Part shown: positions 8,221-16,553 of the stretch, one piece after another
Layout: the number at the start of each line of letters is the position of its first letter
How positions within the stretch are numbered: position 1 is the first letter of the stretch
Origin: Faecalibacterium hattorii
GTDB taxonomy: Bacteria; Bacillota; Clostridia; Oscillospirales; Ruminococcaceae
NCBI RefSeq assembly: GCF_003287455.1
Contig: NZ_PRLC01000006.1
Location: forward strand, 62,001-126,000
Length of the DNA: 64,000 nucleotides
Direction of reading: 5' to 3'
Made by a program: the position numbers and the translations under genes
The notes under the pieces: generated by a model
Databases searched by the model: none
What the model saw: only the letters and a program-made list of their open reading frames with translations
What the model was told of the DNA's origin: nothing

Positions 8221-8874
8221 TCAAAACTCCGGGTGCCATTCATCCCGGATGCCAATGTCGGCACAGACGATCTTTCCGCACAGGGGCGCAGAGATTTTTG
8301 CGATATGCAAAGGCTTATAGCTGTCGAAGGTTACGGTCAGATCCGCATGGGCAGCGCCCTCGGCAACCTCGCCGGTATCCGTATTGATGCCGCTGGGCAG
8401 GTCTACGGCCAGCACAAAGGCACCGCTCTTGTGCAGACGGCGTATCAGCCCACAGGCGGCAAGGCCGGAAGGCCGCAATTCACCATGGAACCCGGTGCCG
8501 TAGAGGGCATCCACAACGGCAGCAAAGCTCTGGGTTTCCAGTACGGAACCGTCGGCGCAGATGTGCACCGGAAGGGAATGCAGACGCTCAAAATTGCGGA
8601 TGGCGTCAGCGGTTTTTGGCTCGCCCTCGGCCAGAAGAACGGTCACATTCCAGCCATCTTTTGCGGCGGTACGGGCAATCACGAACCCATCGCCGCCGTT
8701 GTTGCCTTTTCCGCAGACCACCAGCAGCCTGCCGGGATGCGGAAACTGCTTTTGCAGTTCAGCGTAAGCCGCCAGTCCGGCGTTTTCCATCATTTGCAGA
8801 TAGGGCAGACCGTGGGCATCCCCGGCTCGTTCGATTTCCTTCATCTGCGCAGCCGTCACAATGCGGTGTTTCAT
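8221..8874 (-). CDS. nnrE: NAD(P)H-hydrate epimerase (YjeF N-terminal domain)
   Basis: 217 residues, the length of a stand-alone YjeF_N protein. It epimerises the damaged R form of hydrated NAD(P)H so that the dehydratase can repair it. Diagnostic motifs are MMENAG near residue 30, the nucleotide loop VVCGKGNNGGDGFV (about 52-65), VVDALYGTG (about 120) and AVDLPSGIN (about 157-165). The usual C-terminal ADP/ATP-dependent dehydratase domain is absent, so it must be encoded elsewhere. It is a single-gene unit with its own promoter and terminator. Confidence 0.94.
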   Translation of the reverse strand: MKHRIVTAAQMKEIERAGDAHGLPYLQMMENAGLAAYAELQKQFPHPGRLLVVCGKGNNGGDGFVIARTAAKDGWNVTVLLAEGEPKTADAIRNFERLHSLPVHICADGSVLETQSFAAVVDALYGTGFHGELRPSGLAACGLIRRLHKSGAFVLAVDLPSGINTDTGEVAEGAAHADLTVTFDSYKPLHIAKISAPLCGKIVCADIGIRDEWHPEF

Positions 8875-8897
8875 GTGGGCACCTTCTTTCCATCTCT

Positions 8898-8926
8898 ATT
8901 ATAACGGATGGGACTGCTGGGAACAA
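8898..8926 (-). promoter_or_regulatory. Promoter of nnrE
   Basis: On the minus strand TTGTTC (8926-8921), a 17-bp spacer and the perfect -10 TATAAT (8903-8898) lie 24 bp before the start codon. Confidence 0.65.
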
Positions 8927-8956
8927 GATGAAGGATGCCGGTGTATAGGCTCTGTC

Positions 8957-8994
8957 CCCGGAGAGCCGCAACAAGCTCTCCGGGAGCATTTTTG
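8957..8994 (+). terminator. Rho-independent terminator-like hairpin
   Basis: CCCGGAGAGC (8957-8966) and GCTCTCCGGG (8975-8984), followed by AGCATTTTTG. No plus-strand gene is seen just upstream. Very similar CCCGGAGAG hairpins recur at 49407 and 61507, so this is a favoured terminator type in this genome. Confidence 0.65.
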
Positions 8995-9065
8995 TTTCGA
9001 TACCTTTTCCGCAAGGGAAAACCATGGTATACTGAGTTCAAAGTGATAAATCGGGAGGTACCGTT

Positions 9066-10049
9066 ATGAAGTGGGGAATTTTAGCGACCGGCACCATTGC
9101 CAAAAAGTTTGCGTCTACGGTGGAACAGATGGGCGCAGAAGGGGAGCAGCTTGTTGCCGTGGGCTCACGGCATCTGGAAAGCGCACAGGCCTTTGCACAG
9201 CAGTACGGCATCCCCCTCTGCTATGACTCCTACGAAGCCCTTGCCGCCGACCCGGAGGTGGAGGCTGTCTACGTTGCCACCCCCAACACCCTGCACTACG
9301 AAAACTGCAAGCTCTGCTTGGAGCAGGGCAAGCACGTTTTGTGCGAAAAGCCCTTTACCATCCGCCCGGAACAGGCGCAGCAGCTGTATCGTCTGGCGGA
9401 GGAAAAGCACCTCTTTCTCATGGAGGCGTTCTGGATCTGGCTGCTGCCGCTGTACGACCGTCTGCGCCAGATCCTTGCGGCGGGCACCATCGGGGAACTG
9501 AAGCAGATCAGCTGTCAGTACGGCTTTGTGGCCACCGGTGCCCGGAAGGACCGCAAGTTTGATTCCGGTCTGGGCGGCGGTGCGCTGCTGGATATCGGCA
9601 TCTACAATCTGGGCTTTCTGCGCATCCTCACCGGACAGGACCCGGAGAAGGTGGAGACCAAAGAGGTGCACATCAACGAGTACGGCACCGACGATTACAG
9701 TCGCCTTGCGCTGACCTACCCCGGCGGCTGCAAGGCGGAGTCGGTCCAGACCATCGGGCAGGAGCTGGAGCGCAATGCCCGCATCCTTGGCACCAAGGGC
9801 CGTATTTTCCTGCCGGATTTCCAGCACGCCGAGACCATGACGCTGGAAGTGGAGGGCAAAGAGCCGGAGGTCATCCGCTGCCCGGTGGACATCAACGGCT
9901 TTGAGTATGAGATCCGGGAAGCAAGCCGCTGCGTCAAGCTGGGGCGCACCGGCAGCGACCGCTACACCCCGCAGGACAGCTTTGCCCTGACCCGCCTGAT
10001 GTACGACACCCGCATGAGCTGGGGCATGAAGTTTGCGGGCGAGGTGTAA
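9066..10049 (+). CDS. Gfo/Idh/MocA-family oxidoreductase
   Basis: 327 residues starting at ATG 9066 after GGGAGG (9052-9057). The N-terminal Rossmann fold (WGILATGTIAKKFA) and VYVATPNTLHYENCKLCLEQGKH lead to the family motif CEKPF (about 93-97), whose lysine is catalytic in these enzymes. The C-terminal alpha/beta domain (LGGGALLDIGIYNLGFLR, residues 168-185) has the usual substrate-binding histidine position replaced by a DIGIYN segment, as in trans-dihydrodiol-dehydrogenase-like members. It should oxidise or reduce a sugar or cyclitol with NAD(P). The substrate is unknown. A weak promoter with TATACT at 9028-9033 precedes it. Confidence 0.9.
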   Translation: MKWGILATGTIAKKFASTVEQMGAEGEQLVAVGSRHLESAQAFAQQYGIPLCYDSYEALAADPEVEAVYVATPNTLHYENCKLCLEQGKHVLCEKPFTIRPEQAQQLYRLAEEKHLFLMEAFWIWLLPLYDRLRQILAAGTIGELKQISCQYGFVATGARKDRKFDSGLGGGALLDIGIYNLGFLRILTGQDPEKVETKEVHINEYGTDDYSRLALTYPGGCKAESVQTIGQELERNARILGTKGRIFLPDFQHAETMTLEVEGKEPEVIRCPVDINGFEYEIREASRCVKLGRTGSDRYTPQDSFALTRLMYDTRMSWGMKFAGEV

Positions 10050-10136
10050 GCGCACAGCTTGCCGCGGGTCTTTTGCGTGCGGAGACTATGCTATACGGAG
10101 AACGATAACTCGGAAGTTGGAAAGGGGTGCACTGCC

Positions 10137-10367
10137 ATGCTGAGAAAGTTGAATTGTTTTTTAAACATCGTTATTGGTTCATTCATAGGGATTTTCATTG
10201 GAGCAGGAATTTATAAGTTCTGGCACTTTAAAACCTATCCCAATTTATATGCCATGCAGTCTGCGCCGTGGTACACAGAGTTACTGTTGTATGGTTCCGT
10301 GGTGGCTGTTGTGGTGGTCGTATGTGTTATCCTAAAGCTGATTATTTGGAAAAAGTTAAAGTCATAA
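10137..10367 (+). CDS. Small two-helix membrane protein
   Basis: 76 residues from the ATG at 10137, ten bases after AAAGGGG. Two hydrophobic segments are clear: NIVIGSFIGIFIGAGIYKFW (about 10-29) and a very Val-rich one, LLYGSVVAVVVVVCVILKLII (about 50-70), followed by a basic C-terminus (WKKLKS). No known domain. Base composition is more AT-rich than in the neighbours. Confidence 0.65.
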   Translation: MLRKLNCFLNIVIGSFIGIFIGAGIYKFWHFKTYPNLYAMQSAPWYTELLLYGSVVAVVVVVCVILKLIIWKKLKS

Positions 10368-10471
10368 ATTTCAGTTTACCGGGCAGACAGACATCTAAAG
10401 AACAGAAAGCCGCTCTGGGGCAAAACTGCACCCAAAAGCAAATTTGTCTTTGAAAGAATAAACCTATTGAC

Positions 10472-10663
10472 ATGGTGCGAAAGTGGATTTATGCTATCCT
10501 CAACACCCAGATTACGAAAGACGAGAGCCTACGCAAGTTTGATACCGTTTACCCGGCAGCTGGCAATGGTCACACCGCCGTCAAGCTGACCTTGCAGGAG
10601 CTGGAAGCAGCCGCCGGAGCCGAGGGCTGGGTGGATGTCTGCAAGGAGCCGGAAGGCGAATAA
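10472..10663 (+). CDS. Possible small protein of unknown function
   Basis: Open frame of 63 residues. The C-terminal part (HTAVKLTLQELEAAAGAEGWVDVCKEPEGE) looks protein-like. However, there is no Shine-Dalgarno, and the ATG lies inside a promoter-like pair, TTGACA (10467-10472) and TATGCT (10490-10495) with a 17-bp spacer. Either the true start is further in or this is the tail of a lost gene. A terminator follows at 10683. Confidence 0.28.
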   Translation: MVRKWIYAILNTQITKDESLRKFDTVYPAAGNGHTAVKLTLQELEAAAGAEGWVDVCKEPEGE

Positions 10664-10682
10664 GGCATCATATAATAAACGT

Positions 10683-10730
10683 AAAGGGAGCTCTGCTCGG
10701 ACCTTCGTCCGTGACGGAACTCCCTTTTTA
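10683..10730. terminator. Bidirectional terminator between convergent genes
   Basis: AAAGGGAGCTC and GAACTCCCTTTTTA enclose a GGAC-TTCG-GTCC-type inner stem. It lies between the plus-strand ORF and the minus-strand permease gene. Confidence 0.65.
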
Positions 10731-10764
10731 GCTTTATAGAAAAACCATAAGTCATCTGCCGCAC

Positions 10765-11895
10765 TCAGCGGAGCAAATACCACACGCCCAGCAGGATCGC
10801 AAGGAAGATCAGGTTGGACAGGGTGAACAGCCCAAAATATTGCTTCTTCCCCTGTGGCAGCTCCCGTGCGATCTGCCGGTAGGAAATAAGACTGGCCATG
10901 GATGCGATCAGAGTGCCAAGACCTCCCAGATTGGTGCCGATGATGAGGGCTTGTGTCTCTGCCGTGAACCCGGACAGCAGCAGGGCGGCAGGAACATTAC
11001 TGGTGACCTGCGAAGCAAGAACCGCCACAAGAACTTCCCGGCCGGTCAGAAACTCCTGCAGCCAGCCGGAAAAGGCAGGAATGCGCCCCAGATTGCCGAT
11101 GAAGATGAAAAAAGCCACAAAGTTCAAAAGCAGGGAATAGTCCACTGCCCGTAAGGTGTGCGGGTCTGCAAAAAGGGCGCAGACGAGCACAGCGACAAAG
11201 GCAATGCCATAGGGCAGCACCCGGATCACGGACAGCAGACAGACGGCAAACAGAACCAGATACAGCAGGATGATCTTCTGATCCCCCTGAGACGCAGAGG
11301 AAGAAACAAGCTCATTCACGGAGAGGGCGGCAGGGGCTTTCCGGCAGACCATTGCTGCCCAAGCCAGCAGCAGAAACAGAGAAACCAGTGTGTAGGGCAG
11401 CATAAGAAACACAAATCCCCCGATGCTCATGCCGCTTTTTCCGTAAAGATAGAGATTCTGCGGGTTGCCGATGGGGGTCAGCATACTGCCAAGGTTTGCC
11501 GCAATGGTCTGCATACAGACCACCGGAATCAGAAGAGAGCGGCGGACATCCGCTCCCAGACGGCTCAGGACTACGAACGTAAAGGGAACGAAGGTCAGCA
11601 GGGAAACATCGTTGGTGATGAACATGCTTCCGAAAAAGCACAACCCGACCAGTACCAGCGTCAGCTGAAAGATGCTGTGGGTACGGGACAGCAATGCCCG
11701 GCCCAGTCCATCAAAAAAGCCCTGCCGCCGCAGCCCGGCCATGACCGTCATCAGGGAAAACAGGATCGCCAGCGTGCGCAGGTCGATGTAGCCGAGATAC
11801 TGCGCACCCGGCGGAACAAAGAAGGCGGAGACAACGGCCAGCACAGCGGCTGCGGTAAGGACCGTTTCCTGCTGAATGAATTGTTTGAGTTTCAT
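10765..11895 (-). CDS. ArsB/NhaD/SLC13-like anion or Na+/H+ transporter
   Basis: 376 residues with about ten membrane helices; start at 11895 after AAGGATG. The fold is that of the ion-transporter superfamily. Visible motifs are FITNDVSLLTFVPF (about 93-106) and its inverted-repeat partner SQVTSNVPAALLLSGF (about 290-305), together with ANLGSMLTPIGNPQNLYLY (about 133-151), the hallmark of citrate/arsenite/sodium permeases. Substrate cannot be told from sequence: dicarboxylate, arsenite or Na+/H+ exchange are all possible. The next gene upstream on the same strand is an AEC transporter, 65 bp away. Confidence 0.83.
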   Translation of the reverse strand: MKLKQFIQQETVLTAAAVLAVVSAFFVPPGAQYLGYIDLRTLAILFSLMTVMAGLRRQGFFDGLGRALLSRTHSIFQLTLVLVGLCFFGSMFITNDVSLLTFVPFTFVVLSRLGADVRRSLLIPVVCMQTIAANLGSMLTPIGNPQNLYLYGKSGMSIGGFVFLMLPYTLVSLFLLLAWAAMVCRKAPAALSVNELVSSSASQGDQKIILLYLVLFAVCLLSVIRVLPYGIAFVAVLVCALFADPHTLRAVDYSLLLNFVAFFIFIGNLGRIPAFSGWLQEFLTGREVLVAVLASQVTSNVPAALLLSGFTAETQALIIGTNLGGLGTLIASMASLISYRQIARELPQGKKQYFGLFTLSNLIFLAILLGVWYLLR

Positions 11896-11960
11896 AGAGA
11901 CACATCCTTGTAGTTGTAAAGGCTGCCCTGCTACGGTGCCGGACGGCCTTTTTCCGTATT

Positions 11961-12893
11961 TCAGAGCAGTAGCTCAAACGACCCGATCATCAGCGGCATG
12001 GTCAGGATGGAAAGCAGTGTGCTCAGGGCATAGATCGCACTGGAATGAGAAGCATCCCGGTCATAGAGCTGTGCCATGGAGGTGACTGTTGCACAGGCGG
12101 GGGTAATGGCAGAAAGGTAGACTGTCATCAGGATGGACTTGCCGTCCGGTATCCAAAGGGATGCGTGAACTGCCCAAAGCAGCAGAACGATGACCAGCGG
12201 AACACCCAGCAGACGCAGAAATACCGGCAGATAGTTGCGCGGGGTACAGAAAACCTTTTTCAGGGGCACTTCCGCAATAGCCATGCCTGCCAGCAGCATT
12301 CCCATGGGGCCGATCATATTGCCGACACTGCTGAGTGTGCTGGTGATCGGGGCGGGCAGCGAGACGTGCAGCAGATACAGCAGAGCACCGACTGCAATGG
12401 CGATCAGGTTGACATTGGTAAGGAGCTTGCGCCATTCCAGCCGGGCAGACCCCTGTAGGCAGGCGCTGGCATGGGTCCAGAGCAGTACCAGCTGTACAAT
12501 GACAAAGGCGCAGGAGTAGACAACATATTCCTCCCCCAGCAGGGCCTGTACAATGGGGATGACCAGCGCGGCGGCATTGCTGTAAACGATATTGACCTGC
12601 TCCACGGCGTCCAGCTTGAGAGCTTTGCGGAACAGCGCATTCAGAAGCAGAAATACAATGTGCATTCCAACGGCGATGCCCATGGAATAAAGCAGCCCGG
12701 TGCGAATCTCCGGTGTATCCTTGATCTGAAAGGCGTTCAGAACGACACAGGGCATGACCAGATAGACAAAGACCACAGACAGCACCTTGCTGTCCGATGC
12801 CTTCAACAGGCCGGTTTTTACAACGGCATATCCCATCAGCAGGATCAGAAATAGCTGCGCGATCTGCTGCATCAATAAAAGGCTGATTTGCAT
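11961..12893 (-). CDS. AEC-family (auxin efflux carrier-like) transporter
   Basis: 310 residues and about ten membrane helices; start at 12893 after AAGAGGAGT. The N-terminus (QIAQLFLILLMGYAVVKTGLL) and the middle SSVGNMIGPMGMLLAGMAIAE are typical of the AEC family, whose bacterial members move organic acids such as malate or malonate. A good promoter precedes it. It may be cotranscribed with the downstream ArsB/NhaD-like permease, which would give two organic-anion carriers in one unit (inference). Confidence 0.88.
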   Translation of the reverse strand: MQISLLLMQQIAQLFLILLMGYAVVKTGLLKASDSKVLSVVFVYLVMPCVVLNAFQIKDTPEIRTGLLYSMGIAVGMHIVFLLLNALFRKALKLDAVEQVNIVYSNAAALVIPIVQALLGEEYVVYSCAFVIVQLVLLWTHASACLQGSARLEWRKLLTNVNLIAIAVGALLYLLHVSLPAPITSTLSSVGNMIGPMGMLLAGMAIAEVPLKKVFCTPRNYLPVFLRLLGVPLVIVLLLWAVHASLWIPDGKSILMTVYLSAITPACATVTSMAQLYDRDASHSSAIYALSTLLSILTMPLMIGSFELLL

Positions 12894-12930
12894 TTAGAAC
12901 TCCTCTTTTGCAATTCATTTTTGCAGCACC

Positions 12931-12959
12931 ATCCTACTCCATTGGCGGGGCATCGTCAA
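12931..12959 (-). promoter_or_regulatory. Promoter of the AEC transporter gene
   Basis: On the minus strand TTGACG (12959-12954), a 17-bp spacer and TAGGAT (12936-12931), placed 38 bp before the start codon. Confidence 0.6.
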
Positions 12960-12975
12960 GAGAAAACAGAAAAAA

Positions 12976-13262
12976 TGCGATCTGAGTGTTTTGGGGATTG
13001 CTATGAGTACAAACATGAAGGCGGAGCTGTGCGTTCAGACATTGGACAACGCAATGGCTTCTTATCCGGCTTTGCGCGGTACTATCCTTCATTCCGACCG
13101 CGGTGCTCAGTATACAAGCGATTTGTACCGCAGAGCAATCACACGATATGGTATCCTGCAAAGCATGAATCGTGCAGGCGGGCGCTGCCATGACAATGCT
13201 CGCTGCAAAAGTATGTGGGCCAGTGAGTTTTATCTGTCAACTGATATTGACAATATCACAAA
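12976..13262 (+). pseudogene. IS3-family transposase (OrfB) remnant
   Basis: About 90 codons of the retroviral-integrase-like core survive: DLSVLGIAMSTNMKAELC, then TLDNAM and the motif HSDRGAQYTS, whose aspartate is the second catalytic acid. GGRCHDNARCKSMWA follows, where the catalytic glutamate region begins. The first third of OrfB, all of OrfA and the C-terminal end are gone. After MWA the sequence departs from the family. It abuts the 3' end of the Crp/Fnr half-gene on the opposite strand and may have replaced its last codons. Confidence 0.8.
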
Positions 13263-13541
13263 ATGATTCCGCTTGGTGACCAGCAGCCCTTCCTTTTGCA
13301 GCTTGGAAAGCTCCACCGACATGGCGGCGCGCTCCACGCAGAGAAAATCCGCCAACTGCTGACGGTCAAAGGGAATGTCAAAGGAGAGGGAGGACTGCCG
13401 GATGGACTCAGCGGACAGGTAGGACAGCAGCTTTTCCCGGGTGGTCCGTTTGCTGACATGGGTGATCTTATCGTTAAAAAGCAATATTTTGTTTGCCAGA
13501 ACGCTGACCAGATTGCGGATGAGTTTCTGGTGGTGGTCGCA
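13230..13541 (-). pseudogene. Crp/Fnr-family regulator, C-terminal (DNA-binding) half, split by the outer element
   Basis: Encodes DHHQKLIRNLVSVLANKILL, the dimer helix, followed by HVSKRTTREKLLSYLSAES and the Crp-type winged helix (FDRQQLADFLCVERAAMSVELSKLQKEGLL). The effector domain is missing here; it lies 31 kb away at 44375-44743 on the same strand. The reading frame stays open into the element as far as a TTG at 13571 but has no ribosome-binding site. The last residues after NHF may be contributed by the IS3 remnant, since typical members end close to there. Confidence 0.88.
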
Positions 13542-13568
13542 GATGCAGGATAGTGCGGTTGGGTGACT
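13540..13568. repeat. Left attachment site of the outer element
   Basis: Core CAGA (13540-13543), three bases, then AGGATAGT (13547-13554), seven bases, and GGTGACT (13562-13568). The right end has the same blocks in inverse order with identical spacing, centred on the GA dinucleotide. This matches the GA-centred sites known for TnpX/TndX-type serine recombinases. Confidence 0.8.
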
Positions 13569-13639
13569 CAAGAGAAAGAAAAAAGAGACCTCATCTCGTC
13601 AAAAAACTAAATCATAAAAGCATCAAAGAGGGCATTCAA

Positions 13640-13921
13640 ATGAAACAAAATCGAATTTTTGACCAGAATAGTTCTCAAAAAGCACGTTCTTGGCACTATA
13701 ATATGGACACCAACCGAGCGGAAGCCCAGTTCGCTGATGGCTCTGCCATTGCCATTGACTGCCTTGCCATCGAGGACGAATACGGCAATACCCCGGCACA
13801 GCGAGCTGAACTTGATTGGCTACTATACAACAAGCCCTTGGAGTGCGTCCAGCTTGTGCTGAGTGGTGAGATTGAGCATTATCTCTCACTTGGCTGTGAC
13901 CATGGCAAACTGAAAGACTAA
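13640..13921 (+). CDS. DUF6061-family protein of mobile elements
   Basis: 93 residues from the ATG at 13640, after AAGAGGG. The core RSWHYNMDTNRAEAQFADGS, followed by IAIDCLAIEDEYGNT and RAELDWLLYNKPLECVQLVL, matches the small DUF6061 proteins often found near the ends of Firmicutes integrative elements. No function is known. It is the first gene inside the left end and is closed by a strong terminator. Confidence 0.75.
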   Translation: MKQNRIFDQNSSQKARSWHYNMDTNRAEAQFADGSAIAIDCLAIEDEYGNTPAQRAELDWLLYNKPLECVQLVLSGEIEHYLSLGCDHGKLKD

Positions 13922-13934
13922 CCTCTAAATAGGC

Positions 13935-13987
13935 CAAACAACCCGCTACTTGCAGTCGCTGCAAATGGCGGGTTGTTTGCTTATTTT
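13935..13987 (+). terminator. Rho-independent terminator
   Basis: CAAACAACCCGC pairs with GCGGGTTGTTTG (13968-13979), followed by CTTATTTT. The inner bases form a second short stem (GCAG/CTGC). Confidence 0.78.
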
Positions 13988-14357
13988 AAGTTTTTCCTTT
14001 GCTCATAGTAGTGCAAAATCAATGTAGTGCAAAATCAATGGCCCAACAGTCAAAGAAATCACAAATATCAGGCAAATCTACTGGTTTCTTATAAATGTCA
14101 TTCTAAAATTCAATGAATTTTGCTATTTCTAGCACTTGTTTTTTCGACACGAAAGTCGATTTAACCCTATATTTTATGTATCTCTCGATGATTTCAAGTT
14201 TGCCATTTTGGGGGCTTGATTATTGAGAAAATTCTAAATTCCAAAAAGGTCTATCATTTTCATCAATCGCATCGTTATTGAGAATAAGCACTGCACCACC
14301 ACTTAACAGAGGAGGCAGCTGTAAATAGCTTATATTATTTATTGAGAAAATGAAACG
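13988..14357. repeat. AT-rich intergenic stretch with short repeats
   Basis: No gene is seen. TAGTGCAAAATCAATG occurs twice in perfect tandem (14009-14024 and 14025-14040). TTATTGAGAA(A/T)A occurs three times (14220, 14275, 14339). Composition is far more AT-rich than in the backbone. Confidence 0.6.
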
Positions 14358-14693
14358 CTATTGCAACAGTTGAATACTGTATATTTTATCAAATTGATAC
14401 GGATCTGATAGCAACACCTTACCGTTTGATATCACAAGAATGCTTTCGCCTTCTTTAAGATACGACAACTGAAGATTTCCTTTCAAGTAGTTTGATACGC
14501 CATAAATTATATAATTGTCATCCGTATCATATAATTGATTTTTTGCAGTCGCATAAATACAATTGTTCTTCAGGTCAACTTCTTCAATTATAAGTTCCGA
14601 TTTTTTTCTTCCGAATGTATTCGATTGAAATAGAATGCAGAGAACCACTGCCACAAATGCTATGCCAACCATAATCTTCCGTTTGCATTTCAT
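14358..14693 (-). CDS. Membrane-anchored hypothetical protein of the protease cassette
   Basis: 111 residues. One N-terminal hydrophobic helix (KIMVGIAFVAVVLCILFQSN) anchors a small extracytoplasmic domain of about 80 residues, rich in Tyr, Asn and Asp and predicted beta. The ATG at 14693 follows AGAGGT and starts four bases after the protease stop, so the two are translated together. No known family is recognised. It could be an inhibitor or chaperone of the protease (inference from linkage only). Confidence 0.62.
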   Translation of the reverse strand: MKCKRKIMVGIAFVAVVLCILFQSNTFGRKKSELIIEEVDLKNNCIYATAKNQLYDTDDNYIIYGVSNYLKGNLQLSYLKEGESILVISNGKVLLSDPYQFDKIYSIQLLQ

Positions 14694-14697
14694 TTTA

Positions 14698-15675
14698 TCA
14701 ACCTCTGTATGAAAGGAACAGCGTATAAAGCGATTGTGTTATTCTCAATGCCCCTGTATAAGAAGTTGGATATGAAGAACCATCAATTGTGCTTCCATCT
14801 TTATGGATTCCGATAGCTACATACCCAGCTCCAGAAATATATTCTACAAGAGGACCACCACTAAAGCCACCTGTCAAATCCCAATCGCCCTTGAGATATT
14901 TTGAAGTCTGACTTCTAATATACCCAGAAGATTTACACATCCGATATCTCGCATCGGCACCATTTATTTGGCTCGGATAGCCATAAGCATACACCAACTG
15001 TGATGATGAATAATTGCTAGACTGCCAATGTAACCCAAGCCATCCCGTTTTCGTTCCTAAATTATTCTTGAGCGTAATAATCGCCCAATCCTCCGAACTT
15101 GTTCCAGCAAGATAAGAATCACTAACAATCATCGAACTTGCCGATACATTTTCGCTTCCAAAAGGTTTACTATTATCAGATCGAGCAGGTGCGACATTTA
15201 CCGACTTAACGTAGGCTTTTTCCTTTATACTGTATAGATTATGTGCTGCTGTTGCAAGTGCATTAGGCCCAATCATAAATCCAGAACCATAATTTGTCCC
15301 TCCATTATTGGTCGTTATCTGTAGGCATACCGTACTACAATATGGTGTTGCCGTTGGATTATCAACAACAGTGATATCATTGCTTCCGATAATCGCATAC
15401 AGATCGGATAGATCAATATCCGAAATCTTTCCATTTGGAAAATAGCCTGCAGTTGTCTCTCCATCCGTGAAGGAATTGGTTTCAACTATAATTTCCTCTA
15501 TAGATTCTTCTTTTGTATCAAAATCGTATCTATGGTATCTCTCGATATGAGATTTGCTTCCATCACTTTGATTATCTGCAAAAGCAGTCAGCCCAGAGTT
15601 AAGCTCCATTGAAGAAAGAGCCACAATCCCACTTGCTTTCAAAAAAATTCTACGAGATATTTTTTCACTAGCTAT
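14698..15675 (-). CDS. Secreted trypsin-fold serine protease (V8/glutamyl endopeptidase-like) with a Tat-type signal
   Basis: The chymotrypsin-fold triad is visible: His in ATAAHNLYS, Asp in SSEDWAIITL and Ser in GGFSGGPLV. The arrangement resembles S. aureus V8-like endopeptidases. The N-terminus reads KISRRIFLKASGIVALSS, a twin-arginine signal. The frame has no ATG, GTG or TTG before it: the best placed codon is ATA at 15675, nine bases after AGAAGG (15690-15685). The nearest TTG (15642) would remove both arginines. So an AUG-to-AUA change, or true AUA initiation, is likely. It sits in a minus-strand run of secreted or anchored proteins headed by an ECF sigma factor. Confidence 0.8.
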   Translation of the reverse strand: MASEKISRRIFLKASGIVALSSMELNSGLTAFADNQSDGSKSHIERYHRYDFDTKEESIEEIIVETNSFTDGETTAGYFPNGKISDIDLSDLYAIIGSNDITVVDNPTATPYCSTVCLQITTNNGGTNYGSGFMIGPNALATAAHNLYSIKEKAYVKSVNVAPARSDNSKPFGSENVSASSMIVSDSYLAGTSSEDWAIITLKNNLGTKTGWLGLHWQSSNYSSSQLVYAYGYPSQINGADARYRMCKSSGYIRSQTSKYLKGDWDLTGGFSGGPLVEYISGAGYVAIGIHKDGSTIDGSSYPTSYTGALRITQSLYTLFLSYRG

Positions 15676-15834
15676 TTTAATTTTCCTTCTTTACTTTTAG
15701 AGTATACACAAGATTTCTTATACATCAGTTGCTCTGCATTGGAAACACCTCCGTAAAATTTTTCATACGTTAGAGCCATCCTTATTTTAGATTTCAACTT
15801 TTACTTTCGCAAAAAAATAAATACCACTGATTTT

Positions 15835-16542
15835 TTATCCAATAGCCGTGCTAAGATTTATCTCTATGGGATTCAACACATGCGTCTGCTGGCACAACCA
15901 AGCCCAATTGTTCACTGTAGTAGTAAACAAGTCGTCATAGTTGTTGTCATATGCAAAATCAAATGTGTCATGAACGGTAATCAAATAATACATTATAGAA
16001 TTACCAATCATGAAGCCTGTTCCAGAGGTGCTTACCCTATGCAATGCATAGAATAAATCTGCATTATCAGACTTTTGAATTGTAAAAGACCAACTTCCTC
16101 CGCTAAAATCTTTCAAGCCACTATTAAGTACTTTGTTTTTATAATTATTAAAAACTGTTGTCGTGTTTAACTTGTCAAGCAATGGCGTCGAAGAGTCCGT
16201 CACACTCTCAGAATAGTCAATATTATATACAGAGAATTCAACCATAAGAGCCGCACATTCATATCCCTTATCCCGTGCAATTTGCGCAGCTGCCAACCAT
16301 GCAAGCTGTGTATTATTTAACAAATTTCCAGATGCGCGTGTTTGATCTTCATCTTTCATCTTATCGATAAACTTATTTAATTCATCTATCGACATTCCCG
16401 AAAAATCAACATGATACTTATCATTCATGCTTTGAATAACAGGATTGCTAGCTTTACGGCTGCTTGTATTAGCAGCATAAGACACAGTATTTATCGAAAA
16501 CAAAAAACACACCGAAAGAACTAATGATACGAACCTCTTCAT
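15835..16542 (-). CDS. Secreted protein of unknown function
   Basis: 235 residues with a clear signal peptide (KRFVSLVLSVCFLFSINTVSYA, cleavage after AYA-like VSYAA near residue 24). The start at 16542 follows AAGGAGG. The mature part begins with a charged helix (NPVIQSMNDKYHVDFSG, then SIDELNKFIDKMKDEDQ). An Ala-rich helix (TQLAWLAAAQIARDKGY) follows, and then a beta-rich, Tyr/Asn-rich end. I recognise no family. It lies between the protease and a membrane-anchored protein in the same direction, separated from the protease by about 160 AT-rich bases without a gene. Confidence 0.68.
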   Translation of the reverse strand: MKRFVSLVLSVCFLFSINTVSYAANTSSRKASNPVIQSMNDKYHVDFSGMSIDELNKFIDKMKDEDQTRASGNLLNNTQLAWLAAAQIARDKGYECAALMVEFSVYNIDYSESVTDSSTPLLDKLNTTTVFNNYKNKVLNSGLKDFSGGSWSFTIQKSDNADLFYALHRVSTSGTGFMIGNSIMYYLITVHDTFDFAYDNNYDDLFTTTVNNWAWLCQQTHVLNPIEINLSTAIG

Positions 16543-16553
16543 AACGAACCTCC

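Noticed and set aside
13230-13571. Half-gene taken as a small stand-alone winged-helix regulator
   Set aside because: No Shine-Dalgarno at the TTG, and the missing effector domain with matching end residues is present at 44375-44743.
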